A stretch of DNA of 24,034 nt. Source: Pseudomonadota bacterium (GTDB taxonomy: Bacteria; Pseudomonadota; Alphaproteobacteria; Rhizobiales; Rhizobiaceae). This document shows positions 1 through 6,645 of this stretch, piece after piece; the stretch's first letter is position 1, and each line of letters begins with the position of its first letter. The DNA is taken from contig JAEZXX010000055.1 of NCBI GenBank assembly GCA_023419535.1, positions 1 through 24,034 of the forward strand. The letters run 5' to 3'. The position numbers and the translations under genes are program-made. Below the pieces are notes generated by a model. It was not told the origin of the DNA. It ran no database searches and saw nothing but the letters and a program-made list of their open reading frames with translations.

Positions 1-60
1 CGGCCGTTGGGGGGGGGGCGCCCTGCGGGCGCCCACGACCCGCTTTCGAGGAGCGAACCC

Positions 61-879
61 ATGATGCTTGCCGCCTCCCTCCGCCGCACCCTCTTCGCCG
101 CGGGAGCGCTGATCCTCTCCGCAGCGCCCGCCCTCGCGCAGAGCTGCGGCGACACCGGCGCCGGCTTCGACCGCTGGCTGCAGGGCTTCCGCCAGACGGC
201 CGTCCAGGCGGGCATCTCGCAGGGCACGGTCCAGAACGCGCTGAACGTGACCTACAATCCGGAGGTCATCCGCCTCGACCGCAACCAGCGCTCCTTCCGC
301 CTCTCCCTGAACGAGTTCATGGAGCGCCGGGCGCCGGCCTCCTTCGTCCAGCGCGGCAAGCGCATCATGGCCGAGAACGCGCAGCTGCTCGATCGCATCG
401 AGCGGCAGTACGGCGTGCCGCGCGAGATCCTGATCGCCATCTGGGGCATGGAGACGGGCTTCGGCGCGAACTCCGGCAACATGAACATCTTCCGCTCGCT
501 CGCCACCCTCGCCTACGACTGCCGCCGGTCGGACTTCTTCACCAACGAGCTCTTCGCCGCGCTGCAGATCGTCGACCGGGGCGACAAGCGCGCGCAGGAC
601 ATGGTGGGCGCCTGGGCCGGAGAGATCGGCCAGACGCAGTTCCTGGCCTCCAACTACCTGCGCTACGCGGTGGACGGCGACGGCGACGGGCGTCGCGACC
701 TCATCCGCTCGCGCGCCGACGTGCTCGCTTCGACCGCGAACTTCCTGCGCCAGCACGGCTGGCAGCCGGGCGCCGGATACATGGAAGGCCAGCCGAACTT
801 CGCGCGGCTGCGCGACTGGAACCGCGCCGGCGTCTATCAGCAGGCTCTCGCCCTCTTCGCCTCGCGTCTGGCGCAGTAG
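61..879 (+). CDS. Periplasmic lytic murein transglycosylase, MltB/SLT_2 family
   Basis: Predicted to cleave the MurNAc-GlcNAc bond of peptidoglycan with formation of 1,6-anhydro-MurNAc, in the periplasm. The 272-aa product starts with a Sec signal peptide (basic LRR near residue 8, hydrophobic core about 11-25, likely cleavage after ALA at residue 26). It lacks a lipobox Cys, so it looks soluble rather than a lipoprotein like E. coli MltB. The motif IWGMETGFG carries the probable catalytic Glu131. GQTQFLASNYLRYAVD followed by DGDGDG matches the family core and its EF-hand-like loop. The frame is open back to position 7, but a GAGGAG ribosome binding site at about 49-54 favours the ATG at 61; an ATG at 64 is also possible. 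It lacks a C-terminal peptidoglycan-binding domain, giving a short single-domain form. The family call is firm; the physiological role is inferred. Confidence 0.9.
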   Translation: MMLAASLRRTLFAAGALILSAAPALAQSCGDTGAGFDRWLQGFRQTAVQAGISQGTVQNALNVTYNPEVIRLDRNQRSFRLSLNEFMERRAPASFVQRGKRIMAENAQLLDRIERQYGVPREILIAIWGMETGFGANSGNMNIFRSLATLAYDCRRSDFFTNELFAALQIVDRGDKRAQDMVGAWAGEIGQTQFLASNYLRYAVDGDGDGRRDLIRSRADVLASTANFLRQHGWQPGAGYMEGQPNFARLRDWNRAGVYQQALALFASRLAQ

Positions 880-893
880 GCCCACCGGCGCAC

Positions 894-917
894 GGCCCTC
901 GCCTCCGGCCGAGGGCC
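894..917 (+). terminator. Hairpin after the transglycosylase gene
   Basis: Perfect 8-bp inverted repeat GGCCCTCG (894-901) and CGAGGGCC (910-917) with an 8-nt loop, starting 15 nt after the stop codon. No T-run follows, so it may be a weak or factor-assisted terminator, or a 3'-end stabiliser. Confidence 0.45.
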
Positions 918-937
918 TCGACGCGGGTCTGTGACCG

Positions 938-986
938 TTGGACAACAGTCCAAGTCTTTGAAATCGCGGAAGGCCGGGTTCATCTT
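938..986 (+). promoter_or_regulatory. Palindrome and possible promoter upstream of the 27-codon ORF
   Basis: TTGGAC (938-943) and GTCCAA (948-953) form a perfect 6-bp palindrome around AACA, in a locally less GC-rich stretch. Just downstream, TTGAAA (958-963), a 17-nt spacer and CATCTT (981-986) could be a sigma-70-type promoter, the last box being a poor match. The palindrome could be an operator for a dimeric regulator. This is inference from position and symmetry; no specific regulator is recognised. Confidence 0.3.
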
Positions 987-1010
987 GCGTTAACCCTGCC
1001 CTCCGCATCA

Positions 1011-1052
1011 TCCTCCTTTCCGGTCCGATGATCGGGCCGGCTTTGGGAGGAG
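1011..1052 (+). promoter_or_regulatory. Foldable leader that can sequester a ribosome binding site
   Basis: The strong Shine-Dalgarno GGGAGGAG (1045-1052) precedes the ATG at 1060. TCCTCC (1011-1016) is exactly complementary to GGAGGA (1046-1051). Between them, 1020-1028 and 1032-1040 form a 9-bp hairpin with one U-G pair and the loop TGA. Together they would fold as an outer anti-SD stem enclosing an inner hairpin, which would block translation of the short ORF until opened. This is read directly from complementarity. Whether it is a thermosensor, a riboswitch-like element or chance in GC-rich DNA is unknown. Confidence 0.35.
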
Positions 1053-1059
1053 CCTTTCC

Positions 1060-1143
1060 ATGATTCCGTCCTACTATCTCGTCCACAATCCCGACGGCTC
1101 GACCACGCTGTTCTACGGCGCGTCGCCGGCCACCCGCCGCTGA
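1060..1143 (+). CDS. Putative 27-aa small protein, function unknown
   Basis: ATG at 1060, TGA at 1141-1143. The product begins MIPSYYLVHNPDGSTTLFYG and ends in ATRR. It is preceded at ideal spacing (7 nt) by GGGAGGAG, one of the best ribosome binding sites in the window, and by a possible promoter. It lies alone between the transglycosylase and NUDIX genes, followed by a hairpin at 1174-1201. No family is recognised, no membrane segment is visible, and the aromatic, strand-like composition could form a small beta-hairpin. The support is the SD, the isolated position and codons ending mostly in G or C. It could be a leader peptide, a small protein, or spurious. Confidence 0.4.
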   Translation: MIPSYYLVHNPDGSTTLFYGASPATRR

Positions 1144-1173
1144 AGCCGTCGCGACGCGGCCATCGCGGTCGTC

Positions 1174-1201
1174 GGACCGCGGGCGGCGTCCGCCCGCGTC
1201 C
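1174..1201. terminator. Strong GC hairpin between the small ORF and the convergent NUDIX gene
   Basis: CGCGGGCGG (1178-1186) and CCGCCCGCG (1190-1198) pair over 9 bp around a CGT loop, extended by three more pairs past a bulged C at 1177. It sits 30 nt after the small ORF stop and 8 nt beyond the NUDIX stop, so it could serve both strands. There is no T-run on either side. Confidence 0.4.
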
Positions 1202-1209
1202 GGCGGCGC

Positions 1210-1668
1210 CTACCAGAACGGATCAGGCGAACCTGGGCCTTCGAGTTCGCCCAGCCGTCGGCGCGTCGCCTCCGTCGTACCCTCCGGCAGGGCGTCCGGA
1301 TCGAAGAAGCCGCATTCGGCGATCTCGCGGTCGGGCGCCCGCGCGGCGGTCTGCCGCACGTCGTCGATGCGGTAGAACAGCACGTGGTCGCGCCGCGAGG
1401 CCGACCGGTTGAGATGCACCGAGACGAGAGCCGCCTCGCCGTCGAAGGCGAGGTGCCCCTCCTCCGCCAGCTCGCGCGCCAGCGCCTGGCCGCCTGTCTC
1501 GCCCGGCGAGACGCCGCCGCCCGGCAGGTACCAGCCGCGCACGTAGGTGTGACGGACGAGGAAGACGCGGCCGTCGCGGTCGAAGGCCGCGCCCCGGACG
1601 CCCAGCGTCAGCGGGCGGCGCGCCAGATGGGCGAGGTGCAGCCCGCGCAGATAAAGCTTGCCGATCAT
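1210..1668 (-). CDS. NUDIX hydrolase
   Basis: A 152-aa protein predicted to hydrolyse a nucleoside diphosphate linked to another moiety. The Nudix box is complete, GX5E-X7-REL-X-EE-X-G, read as GGVSPGE at about residues 51-57 then RELAEEG at 65-71. Upstream it has a typical first strand (RGAAFDRDGRVFLVRH) and WYLPGG, the latter running directly into the Nudix box. The start is the ATG at 1668; the reading frame stays open far upstream over the metallophosphoesterase gene, but that part is a GC-rich shadow. It is divergent from the metallophosphoesterase, the two starts being about 57 nt apart. The substrate cannot be told from sequence: the C-terminal part is not that of MutT, RppH or ADP-ribose pyrophosphatase in any way I can recognise. 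Confidence 0.88.
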   Translation of the reverse strand: MIGKLYLRGLHLAHLARRPLTLGVRGAAFDRDGRVFLVRHTYVRGWYLPGGGVSPGETGGQALARELAEEGHLAFDGEAALVSVHLNRSASRRDHVLFYRIDDVRQTAARAPDREIAECGFFDPDALPEGTTEATRRRLGELEGPGSPDPFW

Positions 1669-1725
1669 CGCTTCGCGTCCCCTTCCGCCCTTCCCTCGCG
1701 CGCCGCGGCGCTTAGAATGGCGCCA

Positions 1726-2682
1726 ATGTTCCGGCTTGCACATCTCTCCGACATCCATCTCGGCCCCCTGCCGGATCTCTCCCTTCGCGAACTCGCGACC
1801 AAGCGCATCACTGGCTACATCAACTGGCAGCGCAACCGGAAGAAGGCGATGTTCGGCGATACGCTGATCCGCCTCGTCGACGACATGAAGGACCAGCGCC
1901 CGGACCATGTCGCGGTGACGGGCGACCTCGTCAACCTCGCCACCCGGAAGGAGGTCGAGGGCGCCAAGGAATGGCTGGCCGATCTCGGTACGCCGGACTG
2001 GGTCTCGGTCGTCCCGGGCAATCACGACGCCTACGTGCCGGGCGCGCTGAACCGAGCCTATCGCGAGTGGCACCCCTATCTCATCGGTGACCGTTACCGC
2101 CGCGGCATGCGCAAATTCCCCTATCTCAGGGTTCGCGGCAACGTCGCGATCGTCGGCGTGTCGAGCGCCGAGGCGACGGCGCCCTTCTTCGCCACCGGCT
2201 CCTTCAAGCGCTCGCAGGCGCTCGCCACCGCACGGCTCCTGCGACAGGCGCGAGAAAAGGGCCTGTTCCGTGTCGTCCTCATCCATCACCCGCCGATTTC
2301 CGGCGCAGCCGCCTGGTCCAAGCGCCTCGTCGGCAAGCAGCTCTTCTCCAAGGTCGTCCGCGACCTCGGGGCCGAACTCGTCCTGCACGGCCACACCCAT
2401 CTCGACACGCTCCACTGGCTGACCGGGCCGCTCGGCGAGAAGGTGCCCGTCGTCGGCGTTCCGAGCGCGAGCCAGTCGCATGGCGGCGAGAAGCCGGCCT
2501 CGCGCTACAATCTCTTCGAGATCGACGGCGAGCCCGGCCACTGGTCGCTGACGCAGCGCGAGCGGGGCCACCGCGCCGACGGGGCAGGCATCGACTGGAT
2601 CCGCGAGCGCGAGCTTCTGTCGGACGGCACGGCGGTCGACGCCCGGCCGCGCGCCGACCTTCCGATGGCCGGAACCGGCTGA
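1726..2682 (+). CDS. Metallophosphoesterase (calcineurin-like fold)
   Basis: A 318-aa binuclear-metal phosphoesterase. All metal-binding motifs are visible: SDIHLG (Asp9, His11), TGDLVN (Asp67), PGNHD (Asn99, His100, Asp101), LIHHPP (His187/188) and HGHTH (His221, His223, His225). There is no signal peptide or membrane segment, so it is cytosolic. The layout resembles class III cyclic nucleotide phosphodiesterases and other small DNA-repair or phosphodiester hydrolases, but the substrate is open. The start is taken as the ATG giving MFRLAHLSD; an ATG three codons earlier (1717) is equally possible, as neither has a clear ribosome binding site. The BenE-type gene follows 43 nt later on the same strand without an evident terminator, so they may be co-transcribed. 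Confidence 0.88.
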   Translation: MFRLAHLSDIHLGPLPDLSLRELATKRITGYINWQRNRKKAMFGDTLIRLVDDMKDQRPDHVAVTGDLVNLATRKEVEGAKEWLADLGTPDWVSVVPGNHDAYVPGALNRAYREWHPYLIGDRYRRGMRKFPYLRVRGNVAIVGVSSAEATAPFFATGSFKRSQALATARLLRQAREKGLFRVVLIHHPPISGAAAWSKRLVGKQLFSKVVRDLGAELVLHGHTHLDTLHWLTGPLGEKVPVVGVPSASQSHGGEKPASRYNLFEIDGEPGHWSLTQRERGHRADGAGIDWIRERELLSDGTAVDARPRADLPMAGTG

Positions 2683-2725
2683 GCCCTGCCGCCGTCGCCC
2701 GTTGCGGAGCGCTCGGCAAGCGCCT

Positions 2726-3934
2726 ATGCCGGTCGTCGCCCGGCCTCAACGCATCGGCGGTCCGCCCTTGAACGCGTGCTCCCTCATCGCCCCCGCGACC
2801 GCCGGTTTTCTCGCCGCCTTCGTGGCCTACTCCTCGACCTTCTCCGTCATCCTGCAGGGACTCGTCGGGGTCGGCGCGAACCCGGAAGAGGCCGCCTCCG
2901 GCCTTCTCGTCATCTCGCTGGTGATGGGCGTCGGCGGCATCGTCTACAGCGTCGTCTCGCGCATCCCGATGAACATCGCCTGGTCGACGCCGGGCGCCGC
3001 GTTCCTGGCTGCCTCGGGCGTGCCGGAAGGAGGCTTCGCGGGCGCCGTCGGCGCCTTCGTCGTGGCAGGGGTCCTCACTCTCGTCGCGGGGCTCGTCAGC
3101 CCCCTCGCCCGGGCGATCGCCGGCATTCCCGGCACCCTGACGAACGGGGTGCTGGCCGGCATCCTCCTGCCGCTCTGCCTGACACCGGTGCGGGCGCTCG
3201 CCGAGATGCCGGTGGAGGCCGGCACGATCATCGCGACCTTCCTTCTCGTCTCGGCGCTTCGTCCGTTCTTCGCCATTCCCGCCGCGGCAGCCGTCACGGC
3301 GGTGTTCATGGTCGCCAACGTGCCGGAGGGCTTCGCGATCGCCGGCCCGCTCGTCGCCGCGCCCGTCTTCGTCATGCCGGAGTTCCACCTCTCGGCGATG
3401 GTCGGCCTCGGGGTGCCGCTCTTCGTCATCTCCATGGCCTCCCAGAACGTGCCGGGCCTGACGATCCTGCGAGCCAACGGCTTCGAGGCCGCGCCCCGGC
3501 CGCTCTTCTCGACGCTCGGCGGGCTCGGCATCGTCTCGGCACCCTTCGGCGTCCATTCGGTGATCCTGGCGGCGATGACCGCGGCGCTCTGCGCGGGCGA
3601 CATCGCGGGCCCGGACCGGCGGCTTCGCTGGGTGTCGGGCGTCTCCTGCGGGATCTTCTACGTCCTCTTCGGCTTCTCCGCGACGCTCATCGTCGCCTTC
3701 GCCGCCGGCTCCCCGCTTCTCGTCGGGACGATCGCGGGGCTGGCGCTTCTCGGGGTCTTCTCGTCCTGCGTGAAGGTCGCGATGGAACGGGACGCCGAGC
3801 GCGAGGCGGCGGCCGTCGCCTTCGTCGTCACGGCCTCGGGCGTCGCCTTCTTTTCGGTCAGCGCGGCAGTCTGGGGATTGCTCGCGGGCGGTGCCGTCTT
3901 CCTCATGCGCGCCGGCGTATCGCGGAAGGTTTAA
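2726..3934 (+). CDS. benE: BenE-family inner-membrane transporter (benzoate/H+ symporter-like)
   Basis: A 402-aa polytopic membrane protein with about 11-12 hydrophobic segments. It matches the BenE family in its organisation: an N-terminal segment ending in SSTFSVILQG, the stretch RIPMNIAWSTPGAA, the amphipathic GIPGTLTNGVLAGILLP, then FVISMASQNVPGL and the APFGVHSVILAA loop. The E. coli homologue YdcO is uncharacterised and the Acinetobacter BenE is a benzoate:H+ symporter. No benzoate catabolic genes lie nearby, so the substrate is uncertain. I chose the ATG at 2726; a TTG at 2702 would add eight residues. The stop codon shares TTAA with the stop of the convergent gene at 3931. The BenE family call is firm; the benzoate specificity is only by family name. 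Confidence 0.85.
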   Translation: MPVVARPQRIGGPPLNACSLIAPATAGFLAAFVAYSSTFSVILQGLVGVGANPEEAASGLLVISLVMGVGGIVYSVVSRIPMNIAWSTPGAAFLAASGVPEGGFAGAVGAFVVAGVLTLVAGLVSPLARAIAGIPGTLTNGVLAGILLPLCLTPVRALAEMPVEAGTIIATFLLVSALRPFFAIPAAAAVTAVFMVANVPEGFAIAGPLVAAPVFVMPEFHLSAMVGLGVPLFVISMASQNVPGLTILRANGFEAAPRPLFSTLGGLGIVSAPFGVHSVILAAMTAALCAGDIAGPDRRLRWVSGVSCGIFYVLFGFSATLIVAFAAGSPLLVGTIAGLALLGVFSSCVKVAMERDAEREAAAVAFVVTASGVAFFSVSAAVWGLLAGGAVFLMRAGVSRKV

Positions 3935-4545
3935 AGCAGCGGCGTCCCGCGCAGGGCGGCGAGGCCGATCAGGCCGAGCGCGCCGAGAACGATGCCGATC
4001 ATCAGCCAGAGGACGGCGAAGGGCGCCAGCGAGGGACGGCGCGCGGGCGGCGCGGAGAGAGGTGCGGTCTCGCCGGGCGTCTGGCCTGTCGCGCGCTGCG
4101 AGAGGCGTTCGCTCATGCCGTCGACGGTGGCGAGGGCCCGGTCGCGCTCGACGATCCGCTCGGCCACGTAGTCGGTCACCCGGTCGACGATCTCGTTGAC
4201 CTCCGCCGTCTCGGCGAGGGTCACGCGTCCAAGGCGCGTCTCGCGCTGGAGACGGTAGGTCCGCCGGTCGCGCGCCATGGTCACATGCGCCGTGCCGTCG
4301 ATCCAGTAGCGCGGCTGCGATCCGCTGCCGAGGGTGAAGTCGAAGAGCTCGTCGTCGGCGGGCACGGCGTCGGCGATGGGCTGGAGCTGTTCGGCGAAGA
4401 TCTCGAGCCGCGCGCGCTCGGCCTCGCGGATGTCGACGACGACGTCGCTGCGCCGGGCGGCGGCGAACTTGGCCGCCCGCACGGCCTCGGCGAGACGCTT
4501 CGTGCCGCTCGCGACCATACGCTGCCCGCCCGCCTCGCCCATCAT
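3931..4545 (-). CDS. Conserved-looking protein with C-terminal membrane anchor, unknown function
   Basis: 204 aa, not recognised as a named family. It begins MMGEAGGQRMVASGTKRLAEAV; after this charged N-terminal region, residues about 60-110 contain FDFTLGSGSQPRYWIDG and HVTMARDRRTYRLQRETRLGR, which read as a beta-rich soluble domain. A helical, acidic part follows (AEVNEIVDRVTDYVAERIVERD), then a Pro/Ala-rich linker, and one clear membrane segment at about residues 172-198 ends five or six residues before the C-terminus. This layout predicts a tail-anchored protein with its bulk in the cytoplasm. The start is the first of two adjacent ATGs with GAGGAT upstream at about 4551-4556. It stands alone between leuA and the convergent BenE gene. 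Codon use (G/C-ending) fits a real gene. Confidence 0.72.
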   Translation of the reverse strand: MMGEAGGQRMVASGTKRLAEAVRAAKFAAARRSDVVVDIREAERARLEIFAEQLQPIADAVPADDELFDFTLGSGSQPRYWIDGTAHVTMARDRRTYRLQRETRLGRVTLAETAEVNEIVDRVTDYVAERIVERDRALATVDGMSERLSQRATGQTPGETAPLSAPPARRPSLAPFAVLWLMIGIVLGALGLIGLAALRGTPLL

Positions 4546-4624
4546 GTCCGATCCTCGATCCTGCGCCCGGAACGAGGGTTAACACACCGGGCGCGCCTGA
4601 GAACCCTTAGGCCGCAAGGCTGGT

Positions 4625-4649
4625 GCCGGGCCGACGGATGCGGCCCGGC
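4625..4649 (-). terminator. Hairpin downstream of leuA
   Basis: A perfect 9-bp stem made by GCCGGGCCG (4625-4633) and CGGCCCGGC (4641-4649) lies 5 nt after the leuA stop on the minus strand. The T content after it is poor, so termination strength is uncertain. Confidence 0.5.
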
Positions 4650-4654
4650 CGCGT

Positions 4655-6334
4655 TCAGCGAAGGATTCGGTTGGCTGCCGAGACGATCGCCCGCAGCGAG
4701 GAGGCGACGGCGTTCTGGTCGATCCCAGCCCCGAAGACGCGACCGCCCGAATGCTCGATCTCCATATAGGTGATGGCCCTGGCGTCCGAGCCCTTGCCGA
4801 GCGAGTGCTCGGAATAGTCGACGACGCTCATGTCGAGGTTCAGATGCCGGTTCAGCGCGTCGACGAAGCCCTCGATCGCGCCCGACCCCCGGCCCTCGAT
4901 CGTCACCTCGCGCCCGCCGTCGCGGATGGTCGCCTCGAGAACGCGGCCCTTCCCGCCGTCGCCGAGCCGCGTCATGTGCTCGCCGTACTCGATCCGCGCG
5001 CCCGGCTGGTCGACATAGGCTTCCAGGAACCGCTCGTGGATGCGCCTGGAGGACAGCTCCTTGCCCTCCTCGTCGGTGATGCGCTGGATGTCCTCGCGGA
5101 ACTCGATCTGCAGCCCGCGCGGCAGGTTCAGCCCGTAGTCGGCCTGGAGGATGTAGGCGATGCCGCCCTTGCCCGACTGCGAGTTGATGCGGATGATCGC
5201 CTCGTAGGAGCGGCCGACGTCCTTCGGGTCGATCGGCAGATAGGGCACCTCCCAGAGGGGCGTATTCGCGGACTCCTTGGCCTTCAGGCCCTTGTTGATG
5301 GCGTCCTGATGCGAGCCGGAGAAGGCCGTGTAGACGAGCTCGCCGACGTAGGGGTGGCGCTCGGGGATCGTCAGCTGGTTGCAGTGCTCGTAGACGTCCT
5401 TCATCCGGTTCACGTCGAAGACGTCGAGTTCCGGATCGACGCCTTGCGTGAACATGTTCAGCGCGAGCGTCACGATGTCGACGTTGCCGGTGCGCTCTCC
5501 GTTGCCGAAGAGCGTGCCCTCGACGCGGTCGGCGCCGGCGAGCAGGCCGAGCTCGGTCGCGGCAACCGCCGTGCCCCGGTCGTTGTGCGGATGGAGCGAC
5601 AGCAGCACGCAGTCGCGGTTGTCGATATTGCGGCTCATCCACTCGAACTGGTCGGCATGGACGTTCGGCGTCGACATCTCGACCGTCGCCGGCAGGTTCA
5701 GGATCAGGCGGTTCTGCGGCGTCGGCTTCACCACCTCGGCGACCGCGTTGCAGATCTCCAGCGCGAACTCCATTTCGGTGCCGGTGAAGCTCTCCGGCGA
5801 GTACTCGAAGCGGAAGTCGCCGCCGGCCTTGGCCGCCTCCTCCATGATCATCTTCGCCGCATCCACCGCGATCTGCCGGATGCCGGCACGATCCTTCTGG
5901 AAGACGACGCGGCGCTGCAGCTCGGAGGTCGAGTTGTAGAAGTGGATGATCGGGTGTCGGGCTCCGCGCACGCTCTCGAAAGTGCGGCTGATGAGCTCGG
6001 GCCGGCACTGGACGAGCACCTGCAGCGAGACGTCGTCCGGCACGTTCCCCTCTTCGATCGCCCAGCGGGTGAAGTCGAAATCGGTCTGCGAGGCCGAGGG
6101 GAAGCCGATCTCGATCTCCTTGAAGCGCATGGCGAGGAGCAGCGCCAGCATGCGCGACTTCTTCTCGTGGCCCATGGGGTCGACGAGCGCCTGGTTGCCG
6201 TCGCGCAGATCGACCGAGCACCAGATCGGCGCCTTCTCGATCCGCCTGGACGGCCACTGGCGATCCGGCAGGTCGACGGTCTGGTAGGGCTGGTACTTGC
6301 CGCTCGGCCGCTGGGATACGGGCGTGGTGCTCAT
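4655..6334 (-). CDS. leuA: 2-isopropylmalate synthase
   Basis: First committed enzyme of leucine synthesis: condenses acetyl-CoA with 2-ketoisovalerate. 559 aa, the length of the longer LeuA type 2 group. The N-terminal TIM barrel shows VDLRDGNQAL (metal-binding Asp and catalytic Arg), GFPSASQTDFDF, and the metal-binding HxH in SLHPHNDRGTA, then NGERTGNVD. The C-terminal 130 or so residues, from about GKGRVLEATIRDGG, form the leucine-sensing regulatory domain. The open frame extends 19 codons upstream, but the ATG at 6334 giving MSTTPVSQ has GAGGACGAGAA in front and matches family N-termini. It is preceded by a Leu-rich leader peptide and alternative hairpins (6442-6580), so transcription probably responds to charged tRNA-Leu in addition to feedback by leucine. 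No other leu gene is adjacent. Confidence 0.96.
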   Translation of the reverse strand: MSTTPVSQRPSGKYQPYQTVDLPDRQWPSRRIEKAPIWCSVDLRDGNQALVDPMGHEKKSRMLALLLAMRFKEIEIGFPSASQTDFDFTRWAIEEGNVPDDVSLQVLVQCRPELISRTFESVRGARHPIIHFYNSTSELQRRVVFQKDRAGIRQIAVDAAKMIMEEAAKAGGDFRFEYSPESFTGTEMEFALEICNAVAEVVKPTPQNRLILNLPATVEMSTPNVHADQFEWMSRNIDNRDCVLLSLHPHNDRGTAVAATELGLLAGADRVEGTLFGNGERTGNVDIVTLALNMFTQGVDPELDVFDVNRMKDVYEHCNQLTIPERHPYVGELVYTAFSGSHQDAINKGLKAKESANTPLWEVPYLPIDPKDVGRSYEAIIRINSQSGKGGIAYILQADYGLNLPRGLQIEFREDIQRITDEEGKELSSRRIHERFLEAYVDQPGARIEYGEHMTRLGDGGKGRVLEATIRDGGREVTIEGRGSGAIEGFVDALNRHLNLDMSVVDYSEHSLGKGSDARAITYMEIEHSGGRVFGAGIDQNAVASSLRAIVSAANRILR

Positions 6335-6441
6335 TGAATTCTCGTCCTCGTCGGCGATGACGGCGTGCCGCTCTCGGCGTTGCCGCGTCATCCTTCATTT
6401 CGGTCTGGAAGTGAAGCCGAAGGGACTGGACGTCTTCTTTG

Positions 6442-6494
6442 AGGGAAGCGCCGGCTCGACCGCCGGACGCCCCTTCTAACGGGCCCGGCGGTCG
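6442..6494 (-). promoter_or_regulatory. Leucine attenuator: mutually exclusive hairpins upstream of leuA
   Basis: On the minus-strand transcript, segment 2 (6494-6485, CGACCGCCGG, just after the Leu codons) pairs perfectly over 10 bp with segment 3 (6466-6457, CCGGCGGTCG). Segment 3 with its 5' neighbour (6474-6462) can instead pair with segment 4 (6455-6442): CCGGC/GCCGG, GCG/CGC and AGGG/CCCT, 12 bp with small bulges. The leader stop codon (6478-6476) lies in the 2:3 loop. A ribosome stalled on Leu codons leaves 2:3 (antiterminator) free to form; one reaching the stop covers segment 2 and lets 3:4 (terminator) form. This is the classic attenuator geometry. The weak point is that no U-run follows 3:4. 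Confidence 0.75.
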
Positions 6495-6580
6495 CCGCTA
6501 AGGAGAAGAAGGCCGAGCGCGAGCCGCACCGCGCGGGGCGCGGAGGGGCTGACCGAAGAGGAGGTCGAGGCGGCGTTCAT
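6476..6580 (-). CDS. leuL: leu leader peptide, 34 aa
   Basis: ATG at 6580, TAG at 6478-6476. Codons 20-27 encode LALGLLLL: six Leu in eight codons (6500-6523), three of them CTT, which is an uncommon Leu codon in this GC-rich DNA. The Leu run sits immediately before the 5' arm of the first attenuator hairpin, and the stop lies between the arms, as required for ribosome-controlled attenuation of leuA, whose ATG is 141 nt further on. There is no convincing Shine-Dalgarno; instead TTGCCT, a 17-nt spacer and CATGCT end 6 nt before the ATG, so the mRNA may be leaderless. A GTG five codons upstream is in frame but less convincing. The peptide itself probably has no function beyond being translated. 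Confidence 0.8.
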   Translation of the reverse strand: MNAASTSSSVSPSAPRAVRLALGLLLLSGDRRAR

Positions 6581-6586
6581 GACCGG

Positions 6587-6615
6587 AGCATGCACCGCCG
6601 GCTCGGCGAAGGCAA
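6587..6615 (-). promoter_or_regulatory. Possible promoter of the leuL-leuA transcript
   Basis: On the minus strand, TTGCCT (6615-6610) is followed by a 17-nt spacer and CATGCT (6592-6587). The distance from the second box to the leader ATG is 6 nt, which would put transcription start at or next to the A of the ATG. The -35 match is fair and the -10 match poor; the call rests on spacing and on the parallel with the trpL promoter. Confidence 0.35.
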
Positions 6616-6645
6616 CCGCCTCCTCCGCTCAACCTCGGGCGGACC

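Noticed and set aside
1669..2571. Long minus-strand open frame upstream of the NUDIX start
   Set aside because: It lies opposite the metallophosphoesterase, whose metal motifs are complete, and its translation is Arg/Gly/Ala-rich without motifs; a GC-driven shadow.
2279..4585. 768-codon minus-strand frame opposite the BenE gene
   Set aside because: The product is almost entirely Arg, Asp, Gly and Ala; the BenE frame on the plus strand has coherent membrane segments.
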